Source: Paenibacillus_F sp047238265 (lineage in GTDB: Bacteria; Bacillota; Bacilli; Paenibacillales; NBRC-103111). From it: a DNA stretch of 64,000 bases. The first letter of the stretch is position 1. Each line of letters starts with the position of its first letter. The notes beneath the pieces were generated by a model. It was given only the letters and a program-made list of their open reading frames with translations. It did not search any database and was not told the origin of the DNA. Positions 25,992-35,470 of this stretch are shown one piece after another. Made by a program: the position numbers and the translations under genes. The stretch lies in contig NZ_JBDFMM010000001.1 in NCBI RefSeq assembly GCF_047238265.1, positions 5,456,001 to 5,520,000 on the forward strand. Direction: 5' to 3'.

Positions 25992-28311
25992 TTAACGCTT
26001 CTGTAAATAACGGTAGAATGCTGTCGCCGCCTGAGCGCGTGTCACTTCCAGCTTCGGACTGAACTTGCCGCCGTCCGCGCTCATGATGCCCATTCCGGTC
26101 ACGATTGCGGCGTTCCCGATGTTTTTCAGCTCGGAAGCATCCGCAAAGTTGCGGTTAAAGACGTTATCGAACTCCGTCAGCTTCTTGTAGTTCAGTGCCC
26201 GGACGATCAAAGAAGCCATTTCCTCACGGGTGATCGGCTGGTCCGGATTGAACTCGTCGGACGTACGGTCGATCCATTTGCGGTCCAGAGCCGTTTCCAC
26301 GTAGGAGAAGTACGCGCTGCTTTTCTCTACGTCCTTGAACGAATTGCTGCGGCCGTCCATCGCCCCCGCCGGATAATACCCGCCGCCGCTGTCGGCGATG
26401 ACGAGCATCTTGATAAGCTCTCCGCGCTTGATGGACTGGTCCGGCTTGACCTTGCCGTCCTTCACTTCAAGGGCTTGATAATCAAGCATCAGCTGAAGCT
26501 CGTTTTGCGCCCAGTGGCCGGCGATATCGTCCACTTTCACCGGCTCCAGAGAAATGACTTCGCCGTTATCCCGGCTGCGCCATTTGCCGCTCTCCGCATC
26601 AAGGAAATAAGCGGAATTTTCGTATTTGTTCTCCAGCGTATATACAAGCTGTGCCTTCTGATTCTGGCTGTCCACCGGATATTTGCCGGAAGCTACGAGA
26701 ACATTGTAGCGCTCAATAGGAATTCCCGGCGGAATTTGGCCCTCGATGCCGACGCTCTGGTAAACGAGACGAAGCTGATATTGGGAGAGCAGAAGCTCTT
26801 TCGCCTTGTCTTTGTCCAGAACGGCCGGTTTCTTGGCCGGGAACGCCAGCTTGCTTATATTGATGTAGCTGTTCTGGACTTCGCCCGTACGTTTGTCCAC
26901 GGCTACATGGATATTGTCGTTCTCTACCCGAACTCCGTCAATAAAACGGGAAAACAGGAAGGTATACGTGTTATCCTGGTCGATCCCGACGATTTTGCCG
27001 TCCGTTTTGGGAGCTTCCGTCGTTTCCAGTACAAGCTGATGTGTATAGGAAGGGGTCGTTTTCTTGACGAAATCAACCGCCTTCCCTTTCGCTTCTTCAA
27101 AAGAAACTTTAATTTCCTCCGGCTTAACCGTACGGCCGGAACTATAGTCGTAATAGGAGAAGTTCGTCAGTTCACCGGTTTTGGCGTCGATAGCCAAAGA
27201 CACGTAACCTCTGTTATCCTTCGCTCCGTCTAAACCAGGAAGCGCCCAGTGGAAATTCCAGTTAGCTTCCGTCTGTTTCGTGGATTCGTTCTCGTATTCA
27301 CCATAGTTCGCTTCTTCAAGCTTGGCATCCGCCGGGATTTTCACCAGTCTGCTGGGCCCGTTTAAGCGCCGCTTCCTTCGTCGTCACCGCTGTTCCCGTA
27401 CTCTGAGGCTGTTCGGTCAGTGCCTTGACGGCGGCGGGAGCTTTGCTCTCATACAGCGGCTTGCCTGTTTTGGCGTCAATCTGAAGCGCCGCCATGCTGT
27501 AGGAAATCGCCGGTTTGAGCTCCTTCGACTGGTAAGGAATGAGGTATTGAAGCACCGGTTCCGCTTGATTGTGGAATGCCTTGTCAGCCTGCTCCGGAGT
27601 GATGACGCCTTCCTTTTTATCGAAAGCCGCGTCTTTATCCCAATACACACGGTAATCGGAGAGACGGCCTTCGCTGTCTACGGCCACCGTGATATTGTTT
27701 TGAGGGAACGGAACCCCGTCCACCACTCTTTCGAAACTAAAGCGGTAATCTTCGTATACGGTCAGCGGTGTTTTGCGTGAAGATTCGCGCAGGTCGTTGT
27801 ATTTTACCTGCTTTTGAAGTTCGGGACTTAATTTTGCTATGTAATCGGATGCGATGGTTTTAGCTTGATCCAAGCTTGTTTTCGGCGGGTAAACGGGCTT
27901 GCTGTCGGGATTCTTGCTGCTGAAATTGTATCCGAGCAAAGCGCCGGAATCCGCATCCAGGCTATAGGACAAATAAGAATAATAGTCTTTCTTCTCTTTA
28001 TGGCTGAAATTCAAATTCCAGGCTTTAGCAGGCTTGCCGCCGAAGCCGCGGGACACGCTTAAATTAGCCCCCTGCAAAGAGAAGCCTTCCGGCAGGGCAA
28101 CGTATTTTTTAGCCAGCTCGACAGCCTGCTCTTTGGTTATTTTTACCTCTTCCCGGGAAATGTCGACCTGCTCTTTCCCTTGATCCGAAACCGGATTCGC
28201 AACAGTCGCGGACGCCCCCGTAACCGCCTTGCTCGCCATAACCGGCGTAACCGTGCCGAACAGCAGTGCGGAAGTGACCACCGCCGTACCTGCTTTCAGA
28301 ATAATTTTCAA
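25992..28311 (-). pseudogene. YcdB/PepSY-domain S-layer-homology protein, frameshifted
   Basis: The gene encodes a secreted surface protein of about 772 residues, split by a frameshift. The first frame has a signal peptide (KIILKAGTAVVTSALLFGTV, cut after VMAS) and one YcdB-type repeat region, ending KRAQQ then drifting. The second frame resumes at LVKIPADAKLEEANYGEYE with a second YcdB-type repeat, then three SLH domains (for example FNPDQPITREEMASLIVRAL) that anchor it to cell-wall polymer. Dropping one base at about 27348 joins them. The start is TTG 28311 behind GAAGGAGG. YcdB domains are PepSY-like and of unsettled function. It is monocistronic. Confidence 0.85.
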
Positions 28312-28486
28312 ACGGACCTGCCTCCTTCGAATAGGTGGAATGGAACATACTGGATTCCAGTTCTCACCATCTGAGACGGACAAATCCGGGCAAAGGTTGC
28401 GGAAGAATCTCCCATTCCGCAACCTGTTACTTTTTTGTCATTTCTCTGCGGTTTGCGGCAGGGCCAAGCGCCGTTTTCTTCACTCT

Positions 28487-29434
28487 TCACATCGATAAAA
28501 TGCCGCCGTCCAGCCGCTTGATCCCCCTGACTGACGAAAGATCTTCGGCAAGTTTCAGACAGGCGAAATCTTTGCGTTTGGCCTCCACCATCACGTCCAG
28601 CCGGTCCATCCCTTCCTCCTTGCACGCTTTCAGAAAAACAAGCAGCGGTCCCGCTTCCACATAATCGGCATGGGAGCGGAAGTCTTTATCGTTCTTCGGC
28701 GAGGAAACATGAACTTTCATCGGGCGGCCCTTCCATGTCTCCGCTATTTGCGGAAGCAGTCTGATGCCGGACCGGGAAGAGGGATTGCACCAGTCGTGAT
28801 GAAGATCGAACATCATCGGAACCCCGGCCCGCCGGCATACGGACAGCGTTTCTTCGGCCGTGTAGGTTTTATCGTCATTTTCCAAAGTGAGCCTCTGCAA
28901 AATACGCTCGGGAACCCGCGGCAGGTTCGAAATGAGACGTTCGGCCGAAGCCTTCTTGTCCCCGTAGGCTCCTCCCACATGGATATTAATGATGCAGTCG
29001 CCGCCCGTTCCCATGCCATCGAGTATGTCCGCATGATACTCCAGATCGCGCAGCGCGGCATCCACTACCGCGTCCGAACCGTTCAACAGGGTAAACTGGT
29101 TGGGATGCATGGACAACCGGATATCGTGGCGGCGGGCAAAAGCTCCCAGCTCGGCAAGCTCCTCCCCGTACGCCTCTTTGACTCCGATATGGACATCGGG
29201 ATGGGTCGCGAGCGGAATCAGCGAAGAACTGAGCCGGTACAGGCGGATTCCGTGCGCCGCATTATAATAAAGAATTCTGCGCGTAGCTTCCAGATTGCGG
29301 CGTCCCACCTCGACCGCCTTTTCCAGCGATTCATCGTAAGGCTCTTCTTTGAACCGTTTATACGTAAATGTGGAGCTCGGTGTATTGTGATAAATAGCCA
29401 ACGCCTGCGATACATAGCCGATGCGAACTTCCAA
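28487..29434 (-). CDS. uvsE: UV DNA damage endonuclease
   Basis: The 315-residue protein matches the UvdE/UvsE family, which nicks DNA 5' to UV photoproducts in an alternative excision repair. The TIM-barrel metal-binding segments are visible: LYRLSSSLIPLATHPD, LSMHPNQFTLLN, LTLENDDKTYT, MMFDLHHDWCNP and KVHVSSPK. The N terminus EVRIGYVSQAL is typical. I prefer TTG 29434 (AGAGGTG six bases upstream) to GTG 29443. It is monocistronic, divergent from the azoreductase gene. In spore formers this enzyme helps repair UV damage. Confidence 0.92.
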   Translation of the reverse strand: MEVRIGYVSQALAIYHNTPSSTFTYKRFKEEPYDESLEKAVEVGRRNLEATRRILYYNAAHGIRLYRLSSSLIPLATHPDVHIGVKEAYGEELAELGAFARRHDIRLSMHPNQFTLLNGSDAVVDAALRDLEYHADILDGMGTGGDCIINIHVGGAYGDKKASAERLISNLPRVPERILQRLTLENDDKTYTAEETLSVCRRAGVPMMFDLHHDWCNPSSRSGIRLLPQIAETWKGRPMKVHVSSPKNDKDFRSHADYVEAGPLLVFLKACKEEGMDRLDVMVEAKRKDFACLKLAEDLSSVRGIKRLDGGILSM

Positions 29435-29646
29435 GCTTCTCACCTCTTCTTCAGGTTTCCCGTGCTTAAGCTTTTTACCCCAGAGCTTCCGGGTCGTACC
29501 TCCGAATGAAAGGCTGTGCGAATTTGGCAGGCATACCCCCTCGGCGGGAGGCAGATATTATCCCCGTATGGTGAGCGGCAGAAGCGTTCGGAATCGGACG
29601 CCTCAAACCGACAAATCTACCGCATATCCGCTAGGAGGGTTCCTTC

Positions 29647-30282
29647 ATGTCTACGCTTCTCTATATTACGGCACACCCGCATGACGACCGGACTTCTTAC
29701 AGCATGGCCGTCGGCAAAGCGTTTCTCGACGCTTACCGCGAAAATCATCCCGGAGACGATATCGTGACCCTGGACTTGTACAAGGCGTACATTCCGCAAA
29801 TCGATACGGACGTCTTCAGCGGCTGGGGCAAGCTGCGCTCGGGCAGCTCCTTTGACCAGCTTTCGGAAGAAGAAAAGAAAAAAGTGACGCGTTTCGGCGA
29901 ACTGACGGATCAGTTTGTGGCAGGCGACAAATATGTTTTCGTCACACCGATGTGGAACTTCTCCTTTCCTCCCCTTATGAAAGCCTATATCGATACGATC
30001 TGCACGGCGGGCAAAACGTTCAAATATACGGAGAACGGAGCGGTCGGCCTGCTTACCGGCAAAAAAGCGCTGCACATCTACGCATGCGGCGGCGTCTATT
30101 CGGAAGGCCCGACAGCCGGCTCGGATTTCGGAAGCCCGTATTTGAAAACGATCATGTCTTTCTTCGGCATACCGTCTTTCGAAACGCTTTATGTGGAAGG
30201 CATGGCTCAGTTCCCCGACCGCGCCGAGCAGATTAAACAAGACGCCATCAAAAGCGCACAGGAAAAGGCTCGGACATTTTAA
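29647..30282 (+). CDS. FMN-dependent NADH-azoreductase
   Basis: The 211-residue flavodoxin-like protein has the phosphate-binding N terminus (LLYITAHPHDDRTSYSMAVG) and the family motif TPMWNFSFPPLMKAYID, characteristic of AzoR-type enzymes that reduce azo compounds and quinones with NADH. B. subtilis AzoR1/AzoR2 have the same length. ATG 29647 follows TAGGAGGG. It is monocistronic. The 53-bp palindromic repeat lies 45 bases after its stop, ahead of the terminator. Confidence 0.9.
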   Translation: MSTLLYITAHPHDDRTSYSMAVGKAFLDAYRENHPGDDIVTLDLYKAYIPQIDTDVFSGWGKLRSGSSFDQLSEEEKKKVTRFGELTDQFVAGDKYVFVTPMWNFSFPPLMKAYIDTICTAGKTFKYTENGAVGLLTGKKALHIYACGGVYSEGPTAGSDFGSPYLKTIMSFFGIPSFETLYVEGMAQFPDRAEQIKQDAIKSAQEKARTF

Positions 30283-30327
30283 TCCGAAGGAATTCAATAG
30301 GGGAGGAGCAGCGGGGTTAGTGGTTGA

Positions 30328-30380
30328 CCACCGTCATGTGACGCCGAGCACCGCGCGCTGGGAGCTTCTCGCGGTGCGGA
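30328..30380 (+). repeat. 53-bp palindromic repeat, copy A
   Basis: This 53-base segment matches 62582-62634 (opposite orientation) at 49 of 53 positions with no gap. It contains a perfect inverted repeat, GCACCGCG (30348-30355) with CGCGGTGC (30370-30377), around a 14-base loop. It lies in the untranslated end of the azoreductase gene. Confidence 0.9.
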
Positions 30381-30415
30381 AAAGCCCCGAAGGTCCTCTT
30401 CTTCCCCCAACAGAA

Positions 30416-30448
30416 AAAACCCGTAAATCGTTAAGATTTACGGGTTTT
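30416..30448. terminator. bidirectional terminator
   Basis: A perfect 14-bp stem (AAAACCCGTAAATC / GATTTACGGGTTTT) with a five-base loop lies between convergent genes. Confidence 0.92.
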
Positions 30449-30490
30449 CTTTCGTGCACGGCGCTTAAGCGTCCCAGAAGGGGGCTAAGC

Positions 30491-30796
30491 TTAGTACTGA
30501 TCGCGTCTGATCAGGGAAATGTTGTACGCGGACACCAGCAGACCGACGATTCTCGTGACATAACCGACGAGCGGGATGAAGCTGAGGAACGCCAGCACGA
30601 TATTGACGACAGCCGGAAGCAGTGTCCGGTTGCCGTTGATCAGGCCGATCACGGCGCTCACGAATACGAGAGGCACCACCCAACCGCCGGACCATAAGAA
30701 TCCGAACGGGATAAGGCCGACAACGTAACCGATAATAATTCCGATTTCCACAATTAGCTGAACCACATTCAAAACGCGTTTCGTTTCCGAACTCAC
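30491..30796 (-). CDS. small integral membrane protein
   Basis: The 101-residue product has three hydrophobic segments (VVQLIVEIGIIIGYVVGLIP, VVPLVFVSAVIGLI and a long third from LLPAVVNIVLAFLSFIPLVG to LLVSAYNISLI) and very short loops. I do not recognise the family. The start is GTG 30796, seven bases behind AGAGGG; an upstream in-frame ATG at 30850 lacks a site. It ends at a strong terminator. A very short reading frame upstream (minus strand, from ATG at about 30998, with AAAGAGGG before it) could encode an 18-residue peptide, but this is speculative. Confidence 0.7.
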   Translation of the reverse strand: MSSETKRVLNVVQLIVEIGIIIGYVVGLIPFGFLWSGGWVVPLVFVSAVIGLINGNRTLLPAVVNIVLAFLSFIPLVGYVTRIVGLLVSAYNISLIRRDQY

Positions 30797-31211
30797 GATA
30801 AATCCCTCTTTTCGCAGGACTGCGGCGTATGAATGAAAACGCCCGTCCAATATGATTTTCCACCCGGATGGGTGCAGTTCTCGGGCCGGACAACCCTACA
30901 TAAACGCGGGAGCAGTCCGCGAATCATGCAAGCTGTTTTACCCGGAATTCTGTGACCTTTCCTTTAATTTACGTATGAAGACGTCTTCGCGTTTCATGCG
31001 TCCGCCCTCTTTCTACCTAATTATACCTCAAATTTTCTAAAAAAAGGACCCGGACTTATCCGGGCCCGACAGATAATAGTGAAGAAAGGTAGCCCTCCCC
31101 CGAAAATCCGCGGCAAGCTTCGCGCAGTCACGAACCATAGCGCGGGATGTTCTGCCGCGTAAACCGGACGGATATCGGCAGCGGGCGGGGCCTCCTCGGT
31201 CTTGGCGGCTT
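30797..31211. other. intergenic region between bmrD and the small membrane protein gene
   Basis: The region holds a terminator for bmrD (31039-31067), a TATAAT on the minus strand at 31020-31025 that may start the small membrane protein transcript, and a 12-bp palindrome GAAGACGTCTTC near 30978. Between 31068 and 31211 a minus-strand frame is open without a start codon. Nothing else is recognised. Confidence 0.5.
31039..31067 (-). terminator. terminator after bmrD
   Basis: On the minus strand GG-CCCGGA TAAG TCCGGG-CC is followed by seven T residues. It lies about 145 bases past the bmrD stop. Confidence 0.75.
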
Positions 31212-33302
31212 TTATGTAGAAGCCGCGATCCCTCCGGTTGTGACGCCGGCCGGCGCAGCGCCGCCTCCCTGCTGCAGGCGGTACATCTGGGAGTACCTGC
31301 CGCCAAGCTCCAGCAGCTCTTCGTGATTCCCCCGCTCCACAATCTCTCCGCGGTGCAGGACCAGAATCAGATCCGCGCTGCGGATCGTAGACAACCGGTG
31401 CGCGATAATGAAAGTGGTCCGTCCTTTCTTGACGACATCGAGCGCGGCCTGAATCACGGCTTCCGTCTCCGTATCGATGTTGGCTGTCGCTTCGTCCAGG
31501 ATCAAAATCGCCGGATCGAAAGCAAGCGCACGCGCGAACGAGATCAGCTGCCGCTGGCCTGCGGAGAGCGTGCTCCCTTTTTCAAGCACAGGTTCGTCGA
31601 AGCCACCCGGCAGGTTGGCGAATATGCGCTCGCCGCCGACATCGCGAAGGGCCGCATCCGCCTTCTCCCGCGAAATCGTGCCGTCTCCGAGGCTGACATT
31701 GCTCGCGATCGTACCCGTGAAGAGGAACGGGTCCTGCAGCACGATTCCCATGTGCTGGCGCAGAAGCTGCTTGGGCATGGCCGTGATATCCTGGCCGTCC
31801 ACCCGGATCGTTCCTTTTTGCGGATCATAGAACCGGAACAACAGATTCATAATGGAGCTTTTGCCCGAACCGGTATGACCCACCAGTGCCACTGTCTGAC
31901 CCTGCTTCGCCTCGAAGGAGATGTTCTTGAGCACATAATCTTCCTTGTAAGCAAAGGAAACCTGCTCAAAGCTGACGTTGCCTTTGTAGCGGGGCAGACG
32001 GCCCTCGGCCACGTCTTCGCCGGGCTCATCCATCAACTCGAATACGCGCCCCGCCGAAATGATGGATTGGTCGAGCGTCGCAAGCTGATTCACGATTCCC
32101 GTGATCGGCTGGAAGAGTCTGTTCAAGTAGTCGATGAAGGCATACAGCACCCCGAAGGAGATGACGGATTCGGCTCCTGACACCATTGCGGCGCCCCCGA
32201 AATGCCAGAGCAGCAGCGCGAAAGAGATGTTCCGCAGCACCCCGACCAGGTTGTGGGAGGTGAAGGCGTTCAAGCTTTGCAGCTTCTGCTGGTGTTTGAG
32301 GTAATCCTCGTTGAGCGTTTCAAACTCTTCCATCGTCTCTTTCTGGCGGCGGAACGCACGGATGATCGTCATCCCCTGGATCGCTTCATTGATCATTCCG
32401 TTAATGTCACTTAAGCGCGAACGGATGATTTTGTTATACCGCGAAGCGTATTTGCGGTACACGATGATCCAGACGACCAGCAGCGGGACGATCAGAAGAC
32501 AGATCGCGCCCAGCTTCACATCCAGAAGGAACAAGGCGATAAAGATTCCCGTGATATAAACGAAACCGGTGAAAAAGTTCGCCAGAACCGTCACGAACAA
32601 GTCGCGGACGGCTTCCGTATCGTTGGTCACTCTGGATACGACTTTTCCGGCCGGAAGATTATCGAAATAATGGATGGGCAGGCGTTGAATCTGCCCGTAC
32701 ACATCCAGCCGCAGCTTCTGGATCACGCGGTTCGCGGAAACCTGGAGCATATACCGTTCCCCGAAAGTGAAGACAGCCGCTACGGCCAGCAGCCCGAGAT
32801 AAAGCAGGGCGAGCCGGATTAATTTGTCCAGTTCCGGCCGGTAAAAGACGTACAGCTCGCCTTTGGTCAGCGCCTTCGCCTCGTATACGGCGTTCTCTCC
32901 GCCTCGCGTGACCGTCAGCTTGCCGTCCTGCCAGGACCGCTGGCCGTCGAAAGCGATCGGCCCGTTAACGAAAACAAACCGTGTGCCGACCTGAAGCAGC
33001 CTCGCTTCGTCACCGCGCGCTTCGCCTTCCGCGAAACGGTCTCCGCGTTTGTAGACGCCGCCTCCGTAGGTTACGGTGTCTCCGCTCTCCCCGTTAGCGC
33101 CGGCATTTCCGGCACTGCCGGCTTCCTGCCGGATTTTGTACCAGGGCTGCTCGATCCCGAGAATATGCGTATCGATCATCCGCTTGGCGATAAAAGGACC
33201 CGACAGCTCCGCCGCTACCGCGACCGTAAGCATAAGAAGGGCAAGAATAAACAATTTTTTATGATGAAGTGCGTACTGCACCAAACGTTTGCCTGTGTGC
33301 AA
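31212..33302 (-). CDS. bmrD: multidrug ABC exporter subunit BmrD (YheH)
   Basis: The 696-residue half transporter has one six-helix membrane domain and one ABC ATPase domain: Walker A GHTGSGKSS, the signature region LSAGQRQL and Walker B ILILDEAT. Between the first two helices lies the long extracellular insert (about residues 50-150, VYKRGDRFAEGEARGDEARLL and FVNGPIAFDGQRSWQDGKL) that is specific to YheH/BmrD. It forms a heterodimer with BmrC, whose gene ends seven bases upstream. In B. subtilis the pair exports several drugs and is induced by ribosome-targeting antibiotics. The insert argues against CydC/CydD despite the nearby oxidase genes. Confidence 0.92.
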   Translation of the reverse strand: MHTGKRLVQYALHHKKLFILALLMLTVAVAAELSGPFIAKRMIDTHILGIEQPWYKIRQEAGSAGNAGANGESGDTVTYGGGVYKRGDRFAEGEARGDEARLLQVGTRFVFVNGPIAFDGQRSWQDGKLTVTRGGENAVYEAKALTKGELYVFYRPELDKLIRLALLYLGLLAVAAVFTFGERYMLQVSANRVIQKLRLDVYGQIQRLPIHYFDNLPAGKVVSRVTNDTEAVRDLFVTVLANFFTGFVYITGIFIALFLLDVKLGAICLLIVPLLVVWIIVYRKYASRYNKIIRSRLSDINGMINEAIQGMTIIRAFRRQKETMEEFETLNEDYLKHQQKLQSLNAFTSHNLVGVLRNISFALLLWHFGGAAMVSGAESVISFGVLYAFIDYLNRLFQPITGIVNQLATLDQSIISAGRVFELMDEPGEDVAEGRLPRYKGNVSFEQVSFAYKEDYVLKNISFEAKQGQTVALVGHTGSGKSSIMNLLFRFYDPQKGTIRVDGQDITAMPKQLLRQHMGIVLQDPFLFTGTIASNVSLGDGTISREKADAALRDVGGERIFANLPGGFDEPVLEKGSTLSAGQRQLISFARALAFDPAILILDEATANIDTETEAVIQAALDVVKKGRTTFIIAHRLSTIRSADLILVLHRGEIVERGNHEELLELGGRYSQMYRLQQGGGAAPAGVTTGGIAAST

Positions 33303-33308
33303 GGCCGA

Positions 33309-35060
33309 TCACCCCGCTTCCGTCAGATTGGATTCGACCTGCTGACGCTCGTACTGCTCCTTGTACCAGCCGCCCAGCGCCAGCAGCTCTTCGTGGGTTC
33401 CCGCTTCGACAATCCGGCCTTCGTCGAGGACGAGGATCCGGTCCGCGTGCTCGATGGCGGACAGCCGATGCGTGGAGATGAGCGTCGTTTTGCCGGCACG
33501 CTCCCGCCGGATATTCTCGATGATTCTCGCTTCGGTCCGTGCATCGACGGCCGACATCGCATCATCGAGCAGCAGGATTTCCGGGTCGGCGATCAAGGCC
33601 CTCGCCAGCGAGACGCGCTGCTTCTGGCCGCCGGACAGGGCTACGCCCTTCTCCCCGACAAGCGTGTCGAGCCCGTTCGCCAGCGTCCCGATGTCCTGCG
33701 TGAAAGCCGCCCGCTCGATTGCCTGCAGCACTTCATCCTCGCTGGCGTCGGACTTGCCGAACTTGATGTTCTCCCGCACGGTCTTGGAGAACAGAATCTG
33801 CTCCTGCGGCACATAGCCGATCCACGACTGCAGCTTCTCCAGCGGAATCTGCTGGATGGGCACGCCGTCGATGGTGATCGAGCCGCCGCCGGCCGGGTAC
33901 TGCCGCAGCAGCTGCTTGAGCAGCGTGGATTTCCCGCTGCCGGTCCGGCCGACCACGCCGAGGGTCTCCCCTTGGCGCAGCGTGAAGTTAATGTCCTCCA
34001 GATTGGGAGTACCGGAGGACGGGTATTTGAACGCGGCTTCCCGGAAGCCGATCGTTCCCGGCTTCGCATCTCCCTCCGGCTGCGGGACATCCTGCACATC
34101 GGGCCGGTAGCCCAGCGTTTCGTTGACCCGGTCCAGAGAAGCGTTGCCCCGCTGCATGATGTTGATGAGCTCGCCTATCGCGAACATCGGCCAGATCAGC
34201 ATTCCGAGGTAAATGTTAAAGGACAGGAACTGCCCGAGCGTAAGCTCGGTCTGAAACACGAGATACGCGCCATAGCCCAGGCCGATCAAATAACTCGCGC
34301 CGACGAGCAGCTTGATGGTCGGATCGAACAAAGCGTCGATTTTGGCGACCGCGATATTTTTGTTGTACACATCCTCCGTCAGCTCGCGGAAGCGTTCCTG
34401 CTCGTTGGCTTCCTGGACGTATGCCCGCAGAACCCGGACGCCCGCCGTCGCTTCCAGCACCTGGTCGTTCATCTGACCGAAGGCATCCTGAGCGATCGTG
34501 TACCGTTCGTGAATCGTTTTGCCGTAAAACTTCATGGCCAGCGCGATGAACGGAAGCGGCAGCAGGGCCGCAAACGTAAGCTTCCAGGAGATCGTAACGC
34601 CCATCGTAAAAAGAATCACGAGCATAAACGCGCTGGAATCGACCAGCGTCAAAATACCGAAGCCCGCCGTAGCGGAGACGGACCGGAGATCATTGGTGGC
34701 GCGGGCCATCAGATCGCCCGTCCGGTACTTTTCGAAAAAGGTCGGAGTCATCTTCAGCAGATGCCGCATAAATCTCGAACGCAGCACGCGTTCTACCAGA
34801 AAAGCGCCTCCGAACAGCTGGTACATCCAAACATAGGTCATCAAATAAATAATAGCCGTAATCCCCAGCGTCCACGCGATCATGGAGAACAGCCGGTCCG
34901 CCGTAATCGAGCCCATATGGATCTCGTCGACCGCGTAACCGAGAATCTTGGGAGGAATGATTTCCGCGATACCGGCCACGATCAGCAGCGTAATCGCTAC
35001 GGTGTAGCGGATCCAATGCTTTTTGAAAAACCAGCCCAGCTTCTGCAAAATACTGAACAA
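33309..35060 (-). CDS. bmrC: multidrug ABC exporter subunit BmrC (YheI)
   Basis: The 583-residue half transporter has a six-helix membrane domain (residues about 15-300) and an ABC domain with Walker A GRTGSGKST, signature LSGGQKQR and Walker B ILLLDDAMSAVD. Asp replaces the usual catalytic Glu after Walker B, as in the degenerate-site partner of heterodimeric exporters. Its length agrees with B. subtilis BmrC. I chose TTG 35060 with GAAGGTGA upstream; the longer frame runs back into the attenuator hairpin. It lies behind a promoter, leader peptide and terminator (35163-35470). Confidence 0.92.
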   Translation of the reverse strand: MFSILQKLGWFFKKHWIRYTVAITLLIVAGIAEIIPPKILGYAVDEIHMGSITADRLFSMIAWTLGITAIIYLMTYVWMYQLFGGAFLVERVLRSRFMRHLLKMTPTFFEKYRTGDLMARATNDLRSVSATAGFGILTLVDSSAFMLVILFTMGVTISWKLTFAALLPLPFIALAMKFYGKTIHERYTIAQDAFGQMNDQVLEATAGVRVLRAYVQEANEQERFRELTEDVYNKNIAVAKIDALFDPTIKLLVGASYLIGLGYGAYLVFQTELTLGQFLSFNIYLGMLIWPMFAIGELINIMQRGNASLDRVNETLGYRPDVQDVPQPEGDAKPGTIGFREAAFKYPSSGTPNLEDINFTLRQGETLGVVGRTGSGKSTLLKQLLRQYPAGGGSITIDGVPIQQIPLEKLQSWIGYVPQEQILFSKTVRENIKFGKSDASEDEVLQAIERAAFTQDIGTLANGLDTLVGEKGVALSGGQKQRVSLARALIADPEILLLDDAMSAVDARTEARIIENIRRERAGKTTLISTHRLSAIEHADRILVLDEGRIVEAGTHEELLALGGWYKEQYERQQVESNLTEAG

Positions 35061-35162
35061 ACAGGTCACCTTCTTTCTTAATCCACGAAAAACGCTCTTT
35101 TTCTCCGTCTCCGTGTTCGTTTCTATGTAGAAAAATGAGGGCGGTCTCCTTACGGGACCACG

Positions 35163-35202
35163 AAAAAAGGACGCACCGTTCAACAAACAAACGGTACGTC
35201 CT
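35163..35202 (-). terminator. attenuator terminator in the bmrC leader
   Basis: On the minus strand AGGACG-ACCGTT / AACGGT-CGTCCT is followed by T6. It lies inside the 5' leader, about 100 bases before bmrC, so transcription must pass it to reach the exporter genes. Two small hairpins precede it: GGCTGC/GCAGCC at 35238-35251 and GGCGT/ACGCC at 35270-35283. Confidence 0.85.
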
Positions 35203-35284
35203 CAAAAAACGCGGCAAAGCCTGCGCTTCATTAAACCGGCTGCTGGCAGCCCTTGTTCGGGAAAATGCGGGCGTCTGAACGCCG

Positions 35285-35383
35285 CTATCCCGATGTTCGG
35301 TTTAACGGGTGTACCGAATATTCAGCTGTTCCCATATTCATCGCATGCGGATGCAGTCCATGCACAGGCAACATTCTAAACAT
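35285..35383 (-). CDS. leader peptide of the bmrCD attenuator, 32 aa
   Basis: A short frame starts with ATG 35383, five bases behind AAAGGGTGG, and encodes a His- and Met-rich peptide starting MFRMLPVHGLHPHAMNMG. It stops at TAG 35285-35287, at the base of the first of three hairpins that precede bmrC. B. subtilis has the same arrangement, where the leader peptide BmrB couples ribosome stalling by antibiotics to read-through of a terminator. The peptide itself need not be conserved. That this is functionally BmrB is inferred from position. Confidence 0.65.
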   Translation of the reverse strand: MFRMLPVHGLHPHAMNMGTAEYSVHPLNRTSG

Positions 35384-35440
35384 CGATACCACCCTTTCTT
35401 CTCCGGTCATTTTTCTGCGCTTTCGCGTCAACTAGGTGTG

Positions 35441-35470
35441 ATTGTATCACCCGTTGGAAAGGAATGTCAA
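35441..35470 (-). promoter_or_regulatory. promoter of the bmr leader and operon
   Basis: On the minus strand a consensus TTGACA (35465-35470) and TACAAT (35441-35446) are 18 bases apart. They lie about 60 bases before the leader peptide start. A strong promoter ahead of an attenuator fits induction by read-through. Confidence 0.75.

Noticed and set aside
31212..35060. The ABC exporter pair as CydCD for the adjacent bd oxidase
   Set aside because: The BmrD-specific extracellular insert, the degenerate catalytic Asp in BmrC and the bmr-type attenuator fit BmrCD; a terminator and promoter separate the pair from the oxidase genes.
33165..35081. 638-codon plus-strand frame opposite bmrC and bmrD
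   Set aside because: It spans two conserved genes on the other strand and has no recognisable domain; a shadow frame.
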